Assembly (NCBI GenBank): GCA_026075535.2
Contig: AP026544.2
Span: 7,502,001 to 7,566,000 of the forward strand
Origin: Tricholoma matsutake
Taxonomy: Eukaryota; Basidiomycota; Agaricomycetes; Agaricales; Tricholomataceae
DNA: 64,000 nucleotides
Reading direction: 5' to 3'
The notes under the pieces were generated by a model that worked only from the letters and a program-made list of their open reading frames with translations, made no database searches and had not been told where the DNA came from. Of this stretch, positions 22,306 to 33,737 are shown one piece after another; position 1 is the stretch's first letter; the number at the start of each line of letters is the position of its first letter. The position numbers and the translations under genes are program-made.

Positions 22306-22374
22306 ATGGCTCTGTGGTGTAGTGGTTAATTGCTGCTATTTATGCTTGGTGATAAGGCTTGGAGTTCGATTCTC
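22306..22374 (+). promoter_or_regulatory. tRNA-like module (type II), right end of the KDZ transposon
   Basis: A-box-like TGTGGTGTAGTGGTTAATT and B-box-like GAGTTCGATTCTCC are about 35 bp apart, followed by TTTTTCC. It points outward to the right terminus at 22673. It is homologous to the inverted module of MITE4 at 58140-58205. Confidence 0.7.
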
Positions 22375-22419
22375 CTTTACTACATAATTTTTCCATAGCC
22401 TCTGCTATGCATCCATGGA

Positions 22420-22650
22420 CTCAACTCGGACGACTTGGACATGTATCCGTCCGAGTCTGAGTAAATTGATGTTGCTCAGACAAAGTCTGTGTGCACTCCG
22501 AGTAAAGGTGCAAAAACAGCTCGGACTCCACGAAAGTCCGTGCGGAGTCCAAGCAACTGCTATACAGGACATTTGAGCCAAATGAGTGAATGCCAGTCCG
22601 TGCGGAGTCTGAGCTAGTCCGTGTGGAGTCCACGTGGACTAGCTCAGAAT
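22420..22650. repeat. right subterminal repeats of the KDZ transposon
   Basis: Repeated GTCCGTGCGGAGTCYGAGC and CTCGGAC phrases, inverted relative to 10625-10885 and homologous to 57850-58090 in MITE4. Confidence 0.75.
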
Positions 22651-22681
22651 ACGTGGGGCACAGTAAAGACCTCATAATTTC

Positions 22682-22790
22682 TGAGATGAAGGGTAGAGTG
22701 TACACATTCTTCACTGTCCACTCATTCAGATACCTATAATCCATGCACATCCTGTTTCTCTGGTTCTTTTTTTTGGTACAGTCATTCATG
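22682..22790 (-). pseudogene. gypsy copy A, start of reverse transcriptase
   Basis: Minus-strand KKKNQRNRMCMDYRYLNEW followed by TVKNVYTLPFISE corresponds to the first RT block and joins the RT fragment at 10610 once the KDZ transposon is removed. On its upstream side it stops at GTAC (about 22785), where an inverted block begins. Confidence 0.85.
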
Positions 22791-23240
22791 CCTCATTGAC
22801 ACATCTGGGTCAATGACACAAACAATGCCAATGGCTTCAATTTTGTGCAAACACCCTCGGACTTTTTGCTAAATCCATTGGACCCCTTATATGCATACAT
22901 AGTCTGAATAATATAGTGATTCAGTGGGTAGATGTTACAGGAGAGCACTTTGTAGCCATGATTAGCCAAAAACCAAATATTAATGAATACATTGAGAGCA
23001 GAACAAGCCATTTTCTTGAACCTTTTGGAGACCGTATTAACAGGATACCTTGTATGATGTTCTGGAGATAGTCATTTCCCATACATTTGTGTTGGGTTGC
23101 AAGGAATTCAAGAAAAGTCTCCAACAGAGCCAAATCCTGTGGTCGCATTCAGTCACATCACACTGGCCAAATTGGGAATTGCGCAATTGTGAGGGCATGA
23201 TATGCAAAAATATATTTCCAAGCGCTCTGTACACCATGGT

Positions 23241-23665
23241 TGCAAGGGGACTAGGGGGGCTAGGGGGGGTGCCCTGTGTGTTTCTCCTATTTTTTACATT
23301 TGTTCTACATTTTTCCTCACTTCATTTCCTTCTATTCTTCATTTTCTATGATTTTTCCGGATTTTATTACTAATTTCCCTTTCTATCATGTTTGTGCATG
23401 TTGGCAGTTTTATATTTAGAGGCGGAGCACCCCTTCCGACATCTACCCCTTGGTATGATGTCATTTGGTGGCCTTGATCTGCCTATCTCTGCCTTTTCTA
23501 TTTTTAGGTTATTTGTTGTCTTCACATATACTGGGCATTGGCAAAGGGATCCTTAGAGTTTTCTCTTTGTATTTCCCTTTGTTAGGTGCGCCCCCAATCC
23601 CTGTAATATATAGTATAATTTTAACTTCAGATTTCCCTTTGCTAGAGGCTGAGGTTGCCCTTATA
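23241..23665 (+). repeat. solo LTR of the gypsy 1 family
   Basis: 425 bp, TGCAAGGG to CCCTTATA, flanked by the exact 5-bp duplication atggt (23236-23240 and 23666-23670). It is noticeably diverged from the gypsy 1 LTRs, so it is older. It presumably formed by LTR-LTR recombination. Confidence 0.92.
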
Positions 23666-23755
23666 ATGGTGAACAAGGTGAAGTCCCAAGAGCTCAAGAA
23701 GCAGATTCATCGAAAGGAAGTGGGCGATGAAGACAACAACAACAATGACAAGATC

Positions 23756-24083
23756 CCGGTAGGGAACTGCATGGGTTTTACTCATGGGTTTCCCACACTT
23801 TTATTTCCTAATTTATTCAATGAGTTTTGCATGAAAACTCATGAAAAAATGATTTTCTGATAGCTATTCAATGGATGCTTGTGATACAAGGGACAAAATA
23901 ATTTATTTTCGACCTTGTCACATGGTGATTGTCACTCAAATATTGTTTTATGTGTTGGATCACAAAGAGCCAAAAAAAAGCTTCCAGAAAATCTTTTTTT
24001 CATGATTTTTTATGCAAAACTCATTGAATAAATTAGGAAATAAAAGGGTGGGAAACCCACAGGTAAAACCTGTGCAGTTCCCC
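23756..24083. mobile_element. small foldback (MITE-like) element
   Basis: Long terminal inverted repeats of about 80 bp: GGGAACTGCATGGGTTTTAC inward from the left and GGGGAACTGCACAGGTTTTA from the right, continuing to AATTTATTCAATGAGTTTTGCAT on both sides. The flanking agatc (23751-23755 and 24084-24088) may be the target duplication, though the left arm then has six extra bases. It has no coding capacity. Confidence 0.7.
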
Positions 24084-24295
24084 AGATCTCAGTAGATGAT
24101 GATGGAGATAATGATTAGAAATCACCTGATGTAGCAATCACATCTTGATGTGACTTTGTTTCAATGACCCAGTTTCAACTGATAACAATTTTTAGGACAG
24201 ATTACCTGCTCTGCATACTGCAACATTGTTTGATAGAGGTTTTTAGTTACTCAGTAGATGGCTGAAGTGCATTACATGGATACTGTCTATTCAGA

Positions 24296-24903
24296 ATGTC
24301 TATCCATGGCATGTTACCAATTTCCAAGGGTCATGAATATCTGTTTGGCCCAAAGAGATGGTTACCCAAGCATAATCCTGAAATTGATTGGAAAACTGGG
24401 AAGATACAAATGACTTATTGTCCTAAAGAGTGCAATGTATTTGGGAGGAAAGTGAGAAATGAAAAGAAAGAGAAGAGGTAGAAAGAACATCTGAGGAAGT
24501 ATTCAGTAATGATGGGGGAAGTGGAGGATGAGGATATGCCAAATGGGGAAGTTCCAATCATGATTGAGAAAGAACATCAGAATCAATTGTTTAGGGAAAC
24601 TCATGGAGGACTGTCATGGGATGGGAATACAGTGAATGTGGAGAAACCAGTAGAGGATTGGGTACCAAAGAAATATCACAACTATCTGTTGGTCTTTCAG
24701 AAGAAAGAGTCTGAGTGAAAGCCAGTGCTGAAGCCTTGAGATCATGTGATTGAGATGAAGCCAGGGTTTGTGCCAAAGACATTGAAGGTGTATCTGTTAT
24801 CTCTGAAGGAACAAGAAGTTGATACCTTCCTAAATGAGCGATTATGCAAAGAATACATCTGACCTTTGAAATCCCCACAGATGTCACCAATATTCTTTGT
24901 ACA
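24296..24903 (+). pseudogene. gypsy copy A protease end to RT start, in inverted block
   Basis: Plus-strand WLPKHNPEIDWKTGKIQMTY (end of the protease region) is followed by a Glu-rich linker, [14 protein letters not shown], and RPLKSPQMSPIFFV-type sequence just before RT block 1. TGA and TAG stops occur at 24478, 24716 and 24738. It belongs with minus-strand flanks at 22790 and 24904. Confidence 0.75.
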
Positions 24904-25440
24904 GTCATTCCCTATTATTAGATTGGTCTTCCCAAGATTGCATACTTTGACAATGGCTCATTCCTGATGGCTCTGATACCTCAGTATCATAGTCACCTCC
25001 TTTTTAATAGTCCCTCCATGATTTACTCTTCTGTCAATGTTATACACCATTATGGGCTGCAATAGCTGGCACATGCTAATACTATTTTTGGTAATTAAGG
25101 ATCAATTAATAAATAATACTGTAGCACCACTGTCAAGCAACACCTCCACATCAATTGCTGCATGTGTGTCTACTGTCTTCAGTCCCACAGTCAAGGTGAT
25201 TTTAGGTTCTATCTGCACAGAGTGAATAAAGAATTTAGGGGTTTTCAGAAATTGTGCTCAGAGCTCTTCATCATAACATGATTGAATTTGGTTGTCCTCA
25301 ACATTAATTTTCTTTTCTGAATTTCTCTGAGTTTCCTCTGTCATATTATTAATTGAAGCAATTTGAGGCCAGAATATGATGGTTGCAGAAGGTAGAAGCT
25401 TCACTGGAGGCATTTTGATATTGTTGTCATTTGTTTGGCA
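24904..25440 (-). pseudogene. gypsy copy A protease
   Basis: The minus strand shows VDVEVLLDSGATVLFINWSL at about 25110-25150, then MVYNIDRRV and LGKTNLIIG at about 24930, all typical of a gypsy retropepsin. It stops at the GTAC junction. Upstream sequence to about 25440 gives a Gag-protease spacer, and Gag itself was not found. It is the 5'-most recognisable part of copy A. Confidence 0.75.
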
Positions 25441-25617
25441 GCTTATGTTTGGGTTAAGCAGTAAGAAACCTAATAAGGTGCTCAAAGTGCTTGTACTTGA
25501 GCAGTGCTTATGCTACTACATGCTTAATCAGTACCCCCAAATTATTGTCACTGCACACATTATGTTGTCTTGAACAGTGCTTTAAGTAACCTGACTAATG
25601 CTTAAGCAAGCCAGGCA
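25441..25617. other. unassigned DNA left of the copia insertion
   Basis: No gene seen. It would be continuous with 39685 onward before the copia element inserted, so it may be the end of the Helitron or of its target. AGTGCTT/AAGCACT-like short repeats occur, but no clear Helitron 3' hairpin with CTRR. Confidence 0.3.
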
Positions 25618-25622
25618 TGTAG

Positions 25623-25903
25623 TATAGAAATCCAGCCTAGATAATACACAAATAAACTATAAATAGTACAGTAAGTGATCTGATCAAAGTGAGCACTAGC
25701 AAATCTACTCACCTCAGTCTGTGTATAACAGACTGAGGTGTCTATGTCTATCTAGTCAAATATATATACCATGAGTATGACAATAGAAAATATGATAAAG
25801 GGACTATTAGAAAGGAATATGGACAAGGGGAAACATGCATCATTTTGTGTGCTATGATTAGCATGCTGCATCAAAGGGCGCATTCACGTTGTAGATCTCA
25901 ACA
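25623..25903 (-). repeat. 3' LTR of the copia element
   Basis: 281 bp. On the minus strand it starts TGTTGAGATC and ends ...TATA. It is preceded by the purine tract GGTGAGGAGGAG (25904-25915). Confidence 0.92.
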
Positions 25904-25961
25904 CTCCTCCTCACCATGAATATTCCTCCTCACATGGAATTGGCACATGTTATTGGAGACC

Positions 25962-26158
25962 CAAGAAGTCATGTAAGCGCACAAATTGTTTGATGTCGAG
26001 AGCCTTGGTGAAAATGTCAGCAATATTGTCCTTGGTATTGACATAGGATACAGCGAGTTCCTTAGATTGAATGTGTTCATGAAGAAAGTGAAATTTAATG
26101 TCGACATGTTTAACTCTGGAGTGGAGGAGAGGATCCTCTGACAGGCTAATTGAGGTGG
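25962..26158 (-). pseudogene. copia RNase H C-terminus
   Basis: The minus strand shows LSEDPLLHSRVKHVDIKFHF, then ELAVSYVNTKDNIADIFTKAL and LHDFLGLQ, the classic end of copia Pol. Separated from the rest of RNase H (CDNIA at about 27600) by an LTR-C repeat. Confidence 0.9.
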
Positions 26159-27597
26159 TGATAGGTTGTCTCCTCGGCTCAAAGGCCGATTCACCATTTT
26201 GACCACATTCTAATCACATCAGATAACTTGCACAAGGTCCCAGAAGCAGCACGACCACTCCCGACCAAGTTTACCAAGCGCGAGCATTGTTGAGCATTGT
26301 ATCAAACATGATCGAACATCGTCGAGCATTGTCAAGCGTTGAACACGGTTGAACATCGTCGAGCATCATATCGAACGTGATTGAACATCATCGAGCCATC
26401 ACGAACATCATTGAGCATCATCGAGCATTGCAAGCATCATATTGAATGTGATTGAACATCGTCGAGGATTGTATCGAATGCGATCAAACATTGTCGAGCA
26501 TCGTATTGAACATGATCGAACATTGTTGAGCATTGTTGAGCGTCGAACATGGTCGAACATTGTCGAGGATTGTATTGAATGCGATCAAACATCGTTGAGC
26601 ATCGTGAACATCATCGAGCATTGTCGAGCATTGTCGAGCGTCGAACGCGGTCAAACATCATCAAGCATCATGAACATCATTGAGCATCATTGAGCATCAT
26701 TGAGCATCATTGAGCATCATTGAGCATCACGAGCATCTTATCGAATGTGATCAAACAACATCAAACCTCGAAAAACATTGTTGGACACAGTATTTCTTGT
26801 TCGAATGATCTTTGGACGCATGCTGGACACATGGGACACTATATCGCGTATATTGAACACATTTTGACCACATGTGCATGCATACAATCCGCTCAAAGCA
26901 GTTTCTGATCTTTTATTCAATTTATAACAAGGACAGTCCGGTTTTAGCTATTCTTTCTTATTATTTCTTCATCATGTTATATTCACCCCTTCTAGGCTCA
27001 CTTTGTTGTTCTGATATACTTATATTGTCTTTTGCCTTGAGTTTTCCACATGTTTGCCTCATGTTCTCTAGCCTTTTTAGGTATTTTCTTTATTTTATAT
27101 AAAAAGATGTACTAGATACAAAGAAAAACAAGAAAGTTGTCATCTTCCTCCCAGATCACAGTGATTTGAGAGTACAGTTTAGTCTTATTCAGTCCAAAGT
27201 TTGGTGTTTTATGCTAAACTTCCTTGAAATTCCTCGCATTATGCTATTTTTGCTCTTGCTTCCCTCGATTAGCCTTTTTGTCACTTCTACTACTCGTCTA
27301 GTCCCCCGATCTTGCATCCGAACATATCTGCACACTCAAAATTCCTCAAAACCTCTTCGAAAAATATTGTGACATCTCGAAAAGCATCGCGACATCTTGA
27401 AAATCATCGCAAAGTCTCAAAACACATTCTTTTAGCCTCAAACTGCTTCAACAAGCAGTTGTTTTATGACTATTTGATGGTCAGTCTGACAGGTGACATC
27501 TAGAGGGCCTCGCAACCTTCCTCTGACTCGTGTTATACCATCTGAAGCCATTTCGTGGGTTTTGTTTGGGTTTCCGGGTTGAGTACCATCAGCAATG
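26159..27597. repeat. LTR-C copy a, inside copia RNase H
   Basis: About 1.44 kb, beginning TGATAGG and ending near GAGTACCATCA (plus strand). It is homologous to copies b (32168), c (34115) and d (38315). It has no internal coding region, so it is a solo LTR or LTR-like element. A clear target duplication was not found. Its first 0.5 kb is replaced by a GAGCATC satellite-like array. Confidence 0.7.
26270..26745. repeat. short-period tandem array of GAGCATCRTCGA-like units
   Basis: Irregular repeats of ATCATTGAGC, GAACATCGTCGAGC and ATCGAACGTGATC fill about 475 bp. Five perfect ATCATTGAGC units lie at about 26677-26726. Other LTR-C copies lack this expansion. Confidence 0.8.
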
Positions 27598-28755
27598 TTG
27601 TCACATAATATTGGGGTTGGCATGTTGGGTGTATGACCGATAGCAGTAAGCAATGTACAAATCCAAATACACTCTTTTGCAGTCTCAAAAGCTGCAACAT
27701 ACTCAGCTTCACAAGATGATGCTGCAACCATTTTTTGTTTGTGAGCAGTCCATGAAACAGCTCCAGACCCAAGTGAACATATGTAGCCACCAACACTGCA
27801 CCCAGTATTGAGGCAACTAGCCCAGTCAGAATCTGTATAAGCCAATAACAAGATAGGGTTGTCTCCACCCAGGTAGAGTTTAAGGTCCCATGTTCCTTTA
27901 AGGTAGCAAACAAGATGTAGAGCAGCATGCCAATGTTCAAAGGAATAAGAGTCCAAAAATTGTGAAAGTTGTTGGACAGCGAATGAGATATCTGGATGCA
28001 TTGAGATGGCCAGGTATAATAGGCACCCAACCAAGGAACGATAGGGTAAGTTTGATAATTTGGCTTGTTCATCAACAGGGAGTGTGGCACGGTCGACACA
28101 GCAAAGTTTCTGTCCTGGTTCCATTGGTGCAGATAGGGGATGTGCATCAGATTGACCAAACTGGGACATAATTTTGTCAATTAATGCCATTTGTGATAGG
28201 GCGACAGTTCAATGTATCCTGTCCCAAGTGATTGCAATACCAATGATGAACTGTGCTGTTCCCAGATCTGAAATTGTCCAGACTTTGCACATTTGGTCTT
28301 TGAACCGTTCATTCTCCTCTTTCCAACTAGCAATGGACAGGTAGTCATCGACATGGACCACTGCTACAACAGTTCCAGTGTTAGCCTTATGATAGTAGAT
28401 GCACGATTTGCATGTGGCATGAGAGTCTTGTAAAACCCCAAGAAATCATCTGTGCGTTCAGTGTTTGATTCCAGATGCATCCACTCTGTTTCATACCATA
28501 AAGTCCTTGCTGTAACTCCCATATCCAATCTTCTTTCCCAACTTCTACAAAACCAGTTGGTTGTTCCATATACTGAATCTCATCAGCTGGTAAGAGTCCA
28601 TAGAGAAACATGGTTTTGACATCAATTTGTTGTGCATCCCAGCCAGGTGAGGCAGCAATATGCAGGAGAATCTGCCAAGATTCCATGCATGCAGTAGGTG
28701 AGGTAGTTTTTGTGTAATCTTTGCCATAAATCTGTTTGAACCCTTTGAAAACAAG
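27598..28755 (-). pseudogene. copia reverse transcriptase and RNase H
   Basis: RT: KTTSPTACMESWQILLHIAA, DAQQIDVKTMFLYGLL and LYGMKQSGCIW at about 28470-28700, and the active-site HVDD near 28350. The connection (PYRSLVGCLLYLAISMHPDI at about 28020-28060) leads to RNase H (LAYTDSDWASCLNTGCSVGG near 27830, SSCEAEYVAAFETAKE near 27690). The frame breaks between 28190 and 28390. It is cut on the left by LTR-C copy a and on the right by a solo gypsy LTR. Confidence 0.9.
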
Positions 28756-29450
28756 TGTCAAGAACTGTTCCTTGCCCAATCAGAACCCGCATCCATCTGA
28801 CTCTTTCCTGCACATCAAACCCGACATTTGTCTATGCCTCCCAATTTTGTTCCCAGCTGCCTTGCACTGCCCACACTGCTGTGCACCAGGCTGCCTTCCC
28901 AAGGCTGCCATCTCTATTGCAAATTTGACTATGGATTCCTGTGCGGCTCCCACTAGGTAATTTATCTACGCAGTCGAGACACTGCTGCAGTCTTTGTTCC
29001 TGTTCCACATTTATTCCAGACTACAGTATTTAAGCTTAGTTAGTTTCACCTTGTATTCCTCAGTTCATATATCAACATAGACTTGACTTTATCCTGCCAA
29101 TCTAAACCTCCTTCTACTCCAACCTCAGTTCTCTAAGAGTCTGAACTCCATTTGACTTGACCTCTAGTCTCCCTCTGAAGTTCTACCTCACCTGAACTTA
29201 ACCTAAGTCTCTCTATACTCCCCCCCCCCCCCCCCCTGCATTTACCCACACTTTCCCACTCCTACCTACAAACCTTCGACTTGAAATTAGGACACCAGAC
29301 GAGGTGAAGGGCGCAGCTTCTTACAAGCTGAAGCAAAGTCCTTTCCGTTTCCCCTTCCGCAGAATCTGCAATGACCTGACAACCTTCTGCTATCATCACC
29401 TGCAGGGTCCAATCGGATTCCAATGTGCCTTCTAGGATCAGTTCTTAACA
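28756..29450 (+). repeat. solo LTR of the gypsy 2 family
   Basis: 695 bp, TGTCAAGAAC to GTTCTTAACA, with the exact 5-bp duplication acaag (28751-28755 and 29451-29455). It is homologous to the gypsy 2 LTRs at 40358 and 47333. A 17-base C run lies near 29220. Confidence 0.95.
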
Positions 29451-31926
29451 ACAAGGCATACCTTCCAATGCACTGGAGTGCCATCCTCATTTTGTTTGAT
29501 GTGGAAGACTGGGCAACCCTTATGTATGTGGTGCCCCTGTGGTACATTGGCTCTTGGAACTGATTTGTAGACTTGCATGTCTTTTAGGGACTTGAGTTCC
29601 TCACAATAGCCTTCCTCCCAGTGCTCAGAATCTGCCGAGTTCTGGGCTTCCTCCCAGGTATGTGGGACATCTTCAAATTGTAGTGATCCGGGATCTATAT
29701 CAGACATCTCTGAGATCAATGTGTGTAATTGATATGCCTGATCACCAAGTGTAGGGTTTTCAATCAATTGCTGATTGGCTTGATCATGATCAACAGGTGT
29801 AGGTGTGATGACATCATGGAGCCCTTCCAAGATTTGCCTCCATTCCGTACATTGTTCCTTTATATGCTCTGCGGATTCTTGTGAATCACAGATAGCTTGA
29901 CCTAGTCTGGTAGTGGCTGTGCCTCCATTTGGATGTTTATCAGTAGGAATTGGCACTCTGGTGGATCTGCATGGTTCTGAGGGTCCTGGCTCAGGAGTGT
30001 CTGTCACAACAGGCTCATCTATGGGTAAGTCATCAACAGGTCCTGTATTTGGTATGATGATGTCATCATCATGGATGTCAACAGGGGTGAAAGGCGATGG
30101 AGGAGTCTCTTCTGTTTAACCCAGTTCATCATGCAGTGTGGGCAACGGTAGATGGCTGTTATGGCTTTCAACAAACCTGACATGGTATGAGCTATATACC
30201 TTGCCAGTTTTCCGATCATAACGATACACTTTTGATTTGAGCTCATAGCCAATGAGTACACATTCAATTGAATGTTCGTAGATTTTTGGGTTGTTTCTGT
30301 TCTGGATGAAAATGTATGCTTTACAACCAATCTCCCTCATGTAAGAGTAATCAGGTTGTCATCCATGCCATTTCTCCCAAGGGGTAGAGCCTTTTAGTGA
30401 ATTTGTTGTAGTCTTGGCATGCAGGAGAGAAGCTGTTAAGTAAAGTTTGTCCCAAAGATAAGACGGTAAGTTGGTGTAAATGTGCATGGTGTGCGCCTTC
30501 CCCATTAGTGTCCTGTGCATATGTTCTACATGACCAATGTGAGCTGAAGTATAAGGTGCAGTGAATTTATGATCAGTTCCTCTTGCCTTTAGCCAGGCTT
30601 CAACTTCATGTGACCTGAGTTCTCCATTGTCTGTGATGTATGTTCCAACTTGCAGGCCAGTCTCCTTTTCTCATGCTAGCTCCCATGCCTTGAGTTTGGG
30701 AAATGTGTCATCCTTATGCTTAAGTGGTATGGACCATGGGTGTGAGGTACAATCATCCACAATGTTCATGATGTATGAATTCCCAGAACATGACTTTACA
30801 TCATGCAGTCCCAAAAGATCTACCCAAACATTTTCAATTTTTGTGTAGCCCTATGTCCTTCCCCCTCTATGCGCTTCTTAGGAACAGGTGAGCGGGTCTG
30901 TTTTCCAAGGATGCAACATTTGCATTTAGGAGGTTTAAAGGAGGATTGTGTAGGCATACCAGTGATTGTCCCTTTTCATGCCATGTCTTGCAAAGCTTGA
31001 TAGTTTGCATGCCCTAGACGGCGATGCCAGGTGATAATGTTAGGGGCTGAGTGGACGGCAAAGACATGTTTGGCAGAGGCAGAGTGTAGTAAGAGAGAAT
31101 AAAGTTTCTTGTTGGGTGATAGGACACCTTGGGCTATGTGGGCACCAGTGGACTTATTTGTGATCCAGCACAATGATTCATCAAAATGTGCTACAGCATT
31201 CAAATCCTTCATAAGTGAGCTAACTGAGATCAAGCGCACCACCACATTTGGAACATAGAGTGCATTACATAAAATAATTGATGCACCTCAGGCAATGCAG
31301 AGTTTGATATCTCCCATGCTGATCATGGAGATAGAAGAACCCCTGATGCCTCGAACTGATCATGGGGTAATAGCATGAAGTGTGATGAAATCTGATTGAT
31401 GGAGAAATATGGATGGTGGCTCCCATGTCAACATAAAATGGGTGATCATGGATGGAGATGGGAGTGCATTGGGCTTGGTTGAGTGGGGCGACTGTAAAAG
31501 TGTCCATGGTTACTGGTACAGAATTATCAGTCCAATTAACTGAGGTACAGAACTCCTCCTTGGTTGCAAACCAAGCTTCATACTCAACCTCCTCAATAGT
31601 TGCATGAGGAAGGGGGTCACTAGCCAGGCCAGCAAATTCCCCTGGAATTGTCTCAGCCATGTTCAAAGCAGCAGAATCAATTATGACAGTGAACGCGTGA
31701 CTGGTGTTGTCCTTCATGGTAATGGGGACCTTCATGGTAGACTTGGGAGCTCCAGTATTGGATGTCCATTTGTTGTATGCCTGTTTCCTCGCTGCTTTTG
31801 ATTCCTCAATTGTACTTCCTTCCATACCACTGCCTTTTGAGATACAATAATCTTTAGTGTGCCAGGGGCATTTGCAGTTGCTGCAGATTGTGGTCCCAGG
31901 AGGCCTGACTGGTTTGGAGGTTGCAC
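29451..31926 (-). pseudogene. copia Gag knuckle, protease, integrase and start of RT
   Basis: From the 5' side: zinc-knuckle region (CPWHTKDYC, about 31850), protease FYVDMGATIHISP near 31400 (M for the usual S), GAG-pre-integrase HRRLGHANYQ near 31010, and integrase with VDLLGLHDVKS, NIVDDCTSHPW near 30740, TDNGELRSHEVEAWL near 30625 and the SSYHVRFVE region near 30180. The RT N-terminus has YCEELKSLKDMQVYKSVPR near 29600. TGA stops occur in integrase (for example before EKETG near 30675 and QPDYSY near 30360), plus a TAG near 30850. It is non-functional. Confidence 0.88.
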
Positions 31927-31927
31927 C

Positions 31928-32167
31928 TAGAGCAAGGGAAGGGGATGTATAAGTACATCAGTCATTGTCCTGGAGAGACTGTTTGTTTTACAAAAAAAAG
32001 TGAATATTCTTGGATGTGTATGGTGCAGATGGCATGGACACAGCAATGTCACAGGAAATAATGGAACGTGCATGAGGAAAATGTGAACTGAGGGAATTTA
32101 AAAGCACAATACAGCATAAGAGGTCAGAGGTAATATCTCTCATAGCAAATGCATGCTCAATAAGTGT
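31928..32167 (-). pseudogene. copia Gag, downstream half
   Basis: The minus strand reads LIEHAFAMRDITSDLLCCIV and HARSIISCDIAVSM, the continuation of Gag after LTR-C copy b. The first residues fuse in frame with ...AEQICT at 37690 when the repeat and one target copy are removed. Confidence 0.75.
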
Positions 32168-33737
32168 TGATAGGTCCACCTTGTCATTCAAGCTTGGAAA
32201 ACACATCTACAATCATTGTCAAAGCTCTACAAACCCATACAAACCCCTCCAAAGCTCTACAAACCTCTACAAAGTCACGAAAATGCTTCGAAATTCTTTG
32301 CAACACCTTGAAATTCTTCATATGTCTTTGGCTGCCATAATACAATTCCCCCGACCTTTGTACAGCTCAGGATATACACTTGAAACATTGTCGATGGGTT
32401 CCAAACCAGTTTTGAGCAATATCGCAGTGATATTGGCCTTCAAACAAGTCCGATATTTCTTTGACTGACTTTGAAAATCATCAAACATTGAAAATCGACA
32501 TTGGACACTATATCGCTATCCAAATGGTCATCACACACATGCCAGACATATCCCCTACCATTGTCGAACAATATCGCACTGATTTTGGGCCACAAACAAA
32601 GTCTGAAGAAACTTCGAAAATCTTTGAAAAACATTGAACCTCGAAAAACATCTTCAGATACAGTATTTCCTATTTGAACAATCTTTGGATGCATGCTGGA
32701 CACATGGGACACTATCTTGAGTATATTGAACACATTTCGACTGCATGTGCATGCATACAATCCACTCAAAGCAGTTTCCGATGTTTTATTCAATTTATAA
32801 CAAGGACAGTCTGCTTTTAGCTATTCTTTCTTATTATTTCTTCATCATGTGTTATATTCACCCTTTCTAGTCTTGCTTTATTGTTCTGATATACTTATAT
32901 TATCTTTTGCCTTGAGTTTTCCACATGTTTGCCTCATGTTCTCTAGCCTTTTTAGGTACTTTCTTTATTTTATATAAAAATATGTACTAGATACAAAGAA
33001 AAAGAAGAAAGTCATTGTCTTCCTCCCAGATCACAGTAATTTGAGAGTTCAGTTTAGTCTTATTCAGTCCAAAGTTTGGTGTTTTATGCTAAACTTCCTT
33101 GAAATTCCTTGAAATTCCTTGCATTACACTATTTTTGCTCTCATTTCCCTCGATTCGCCTTTGCTTCACTTCTACCACTCATCTAGTCCCCCGATCTTGC
33201 ATCTGAACATATTTACACACTCGAAATTCCTTGAAACTTCTTCAAAAAAACCTCAAAAAATATTGCAACACCTCGAAAAATATCACAACATCTCCAAAAT
33301 CATTGCAATGTCTCGAAAATCATCGCAACATCTCGAAAAATATTGCAACTCCTTGAAAATCCTCAAAAGTCCTTGAAACACATTCTTTTGGCTTTGAACT
33401 GCTTTGACAAGCAGTAGTTTTATGACTATTTGATGGTCAATCTGACAGGTAACATCTAGAGGGTCTCACATCCTTCCTCCAGTACTTTACAGTCCCCCAC
33501 CTGTCCTAGTGGACTCCGACCAGACTGACTGGAGTCCAATTGAACTACACTAAGTCATGTAGAGTTCAATCCCCCATTGGAGTCCAACTAGAGTCTGGGT
33601 GGAGTCTGAGTGGAGTCTGAGTGGAGTCTGAGTGGAATGCATTTCAACCAAATGATAAGTCAATTAGATATGAGCTCGAAGGACTTTGGACTTGGTGAAT
33701 TTCATAAAGTACCCACAAAATAAATTTGTGTACTGCA

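Larger units (their letters stand above)
10611..22673 (-). mobile_element. 12-kb KDZ-type DNA transposon with two genes
   Basis: The left end is CAGTAATTTACAGTGCCCC. The right end, read inward, is GAGGTCTTTACTGTGCCCC. The 8-bp target duplication is ataatttg (10603-10610) / ataatttc (22674-22681), one mismatch. Excising the element joins gypsy copy A RT in frame (SEI then IDKVGKAK), which fixes the boundaries independently. It carries a KDZ transposase-like gene and an upstream partner gene on the same strand, subterminal GGAGTCCGAGCTAGTCC repeats at both ends and one tRNA-like module at the right end. Its right 370 bp are homologous along their length to the left end of MITE4, linking it to the non-autonomous cohort. 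Gypsy 1 accounts for 6 kb of its length. Confidence 0.85.
22787..24903. other. 2.1-kb block inverted relative to flanking gypsy copy A
   Basis: Gypsy copy A runs on the minus strand on both sides. The right part of this block (24296-24903) encodes the intervening gypsy segment on the plus strand, ending IFFV exactly where KKKNQ should follow. Both junctions read GTACAGTCATT (22783-22793 and 24899-24909). The left part (22790-23240 and 23670-23755) contains ORF fragments I do not recognise, for example LLETFLEFLATQHKCMGNDYL on the minus strand. Confidence 0.6.

Noticed and set aside
25441..25617. Helitron 3' terminus next to the copia insertion
   Set aside because: No hairpin followed by CTRR was found on the minus strand, so the boundary cannot be set.
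26270..26745. CRISPR-like array
   Set aside because: The units are about 10-14 bp, irregular and without spacers, and the setting is a eukaryotic LTR repeat. It is a degenerate minisatellite.
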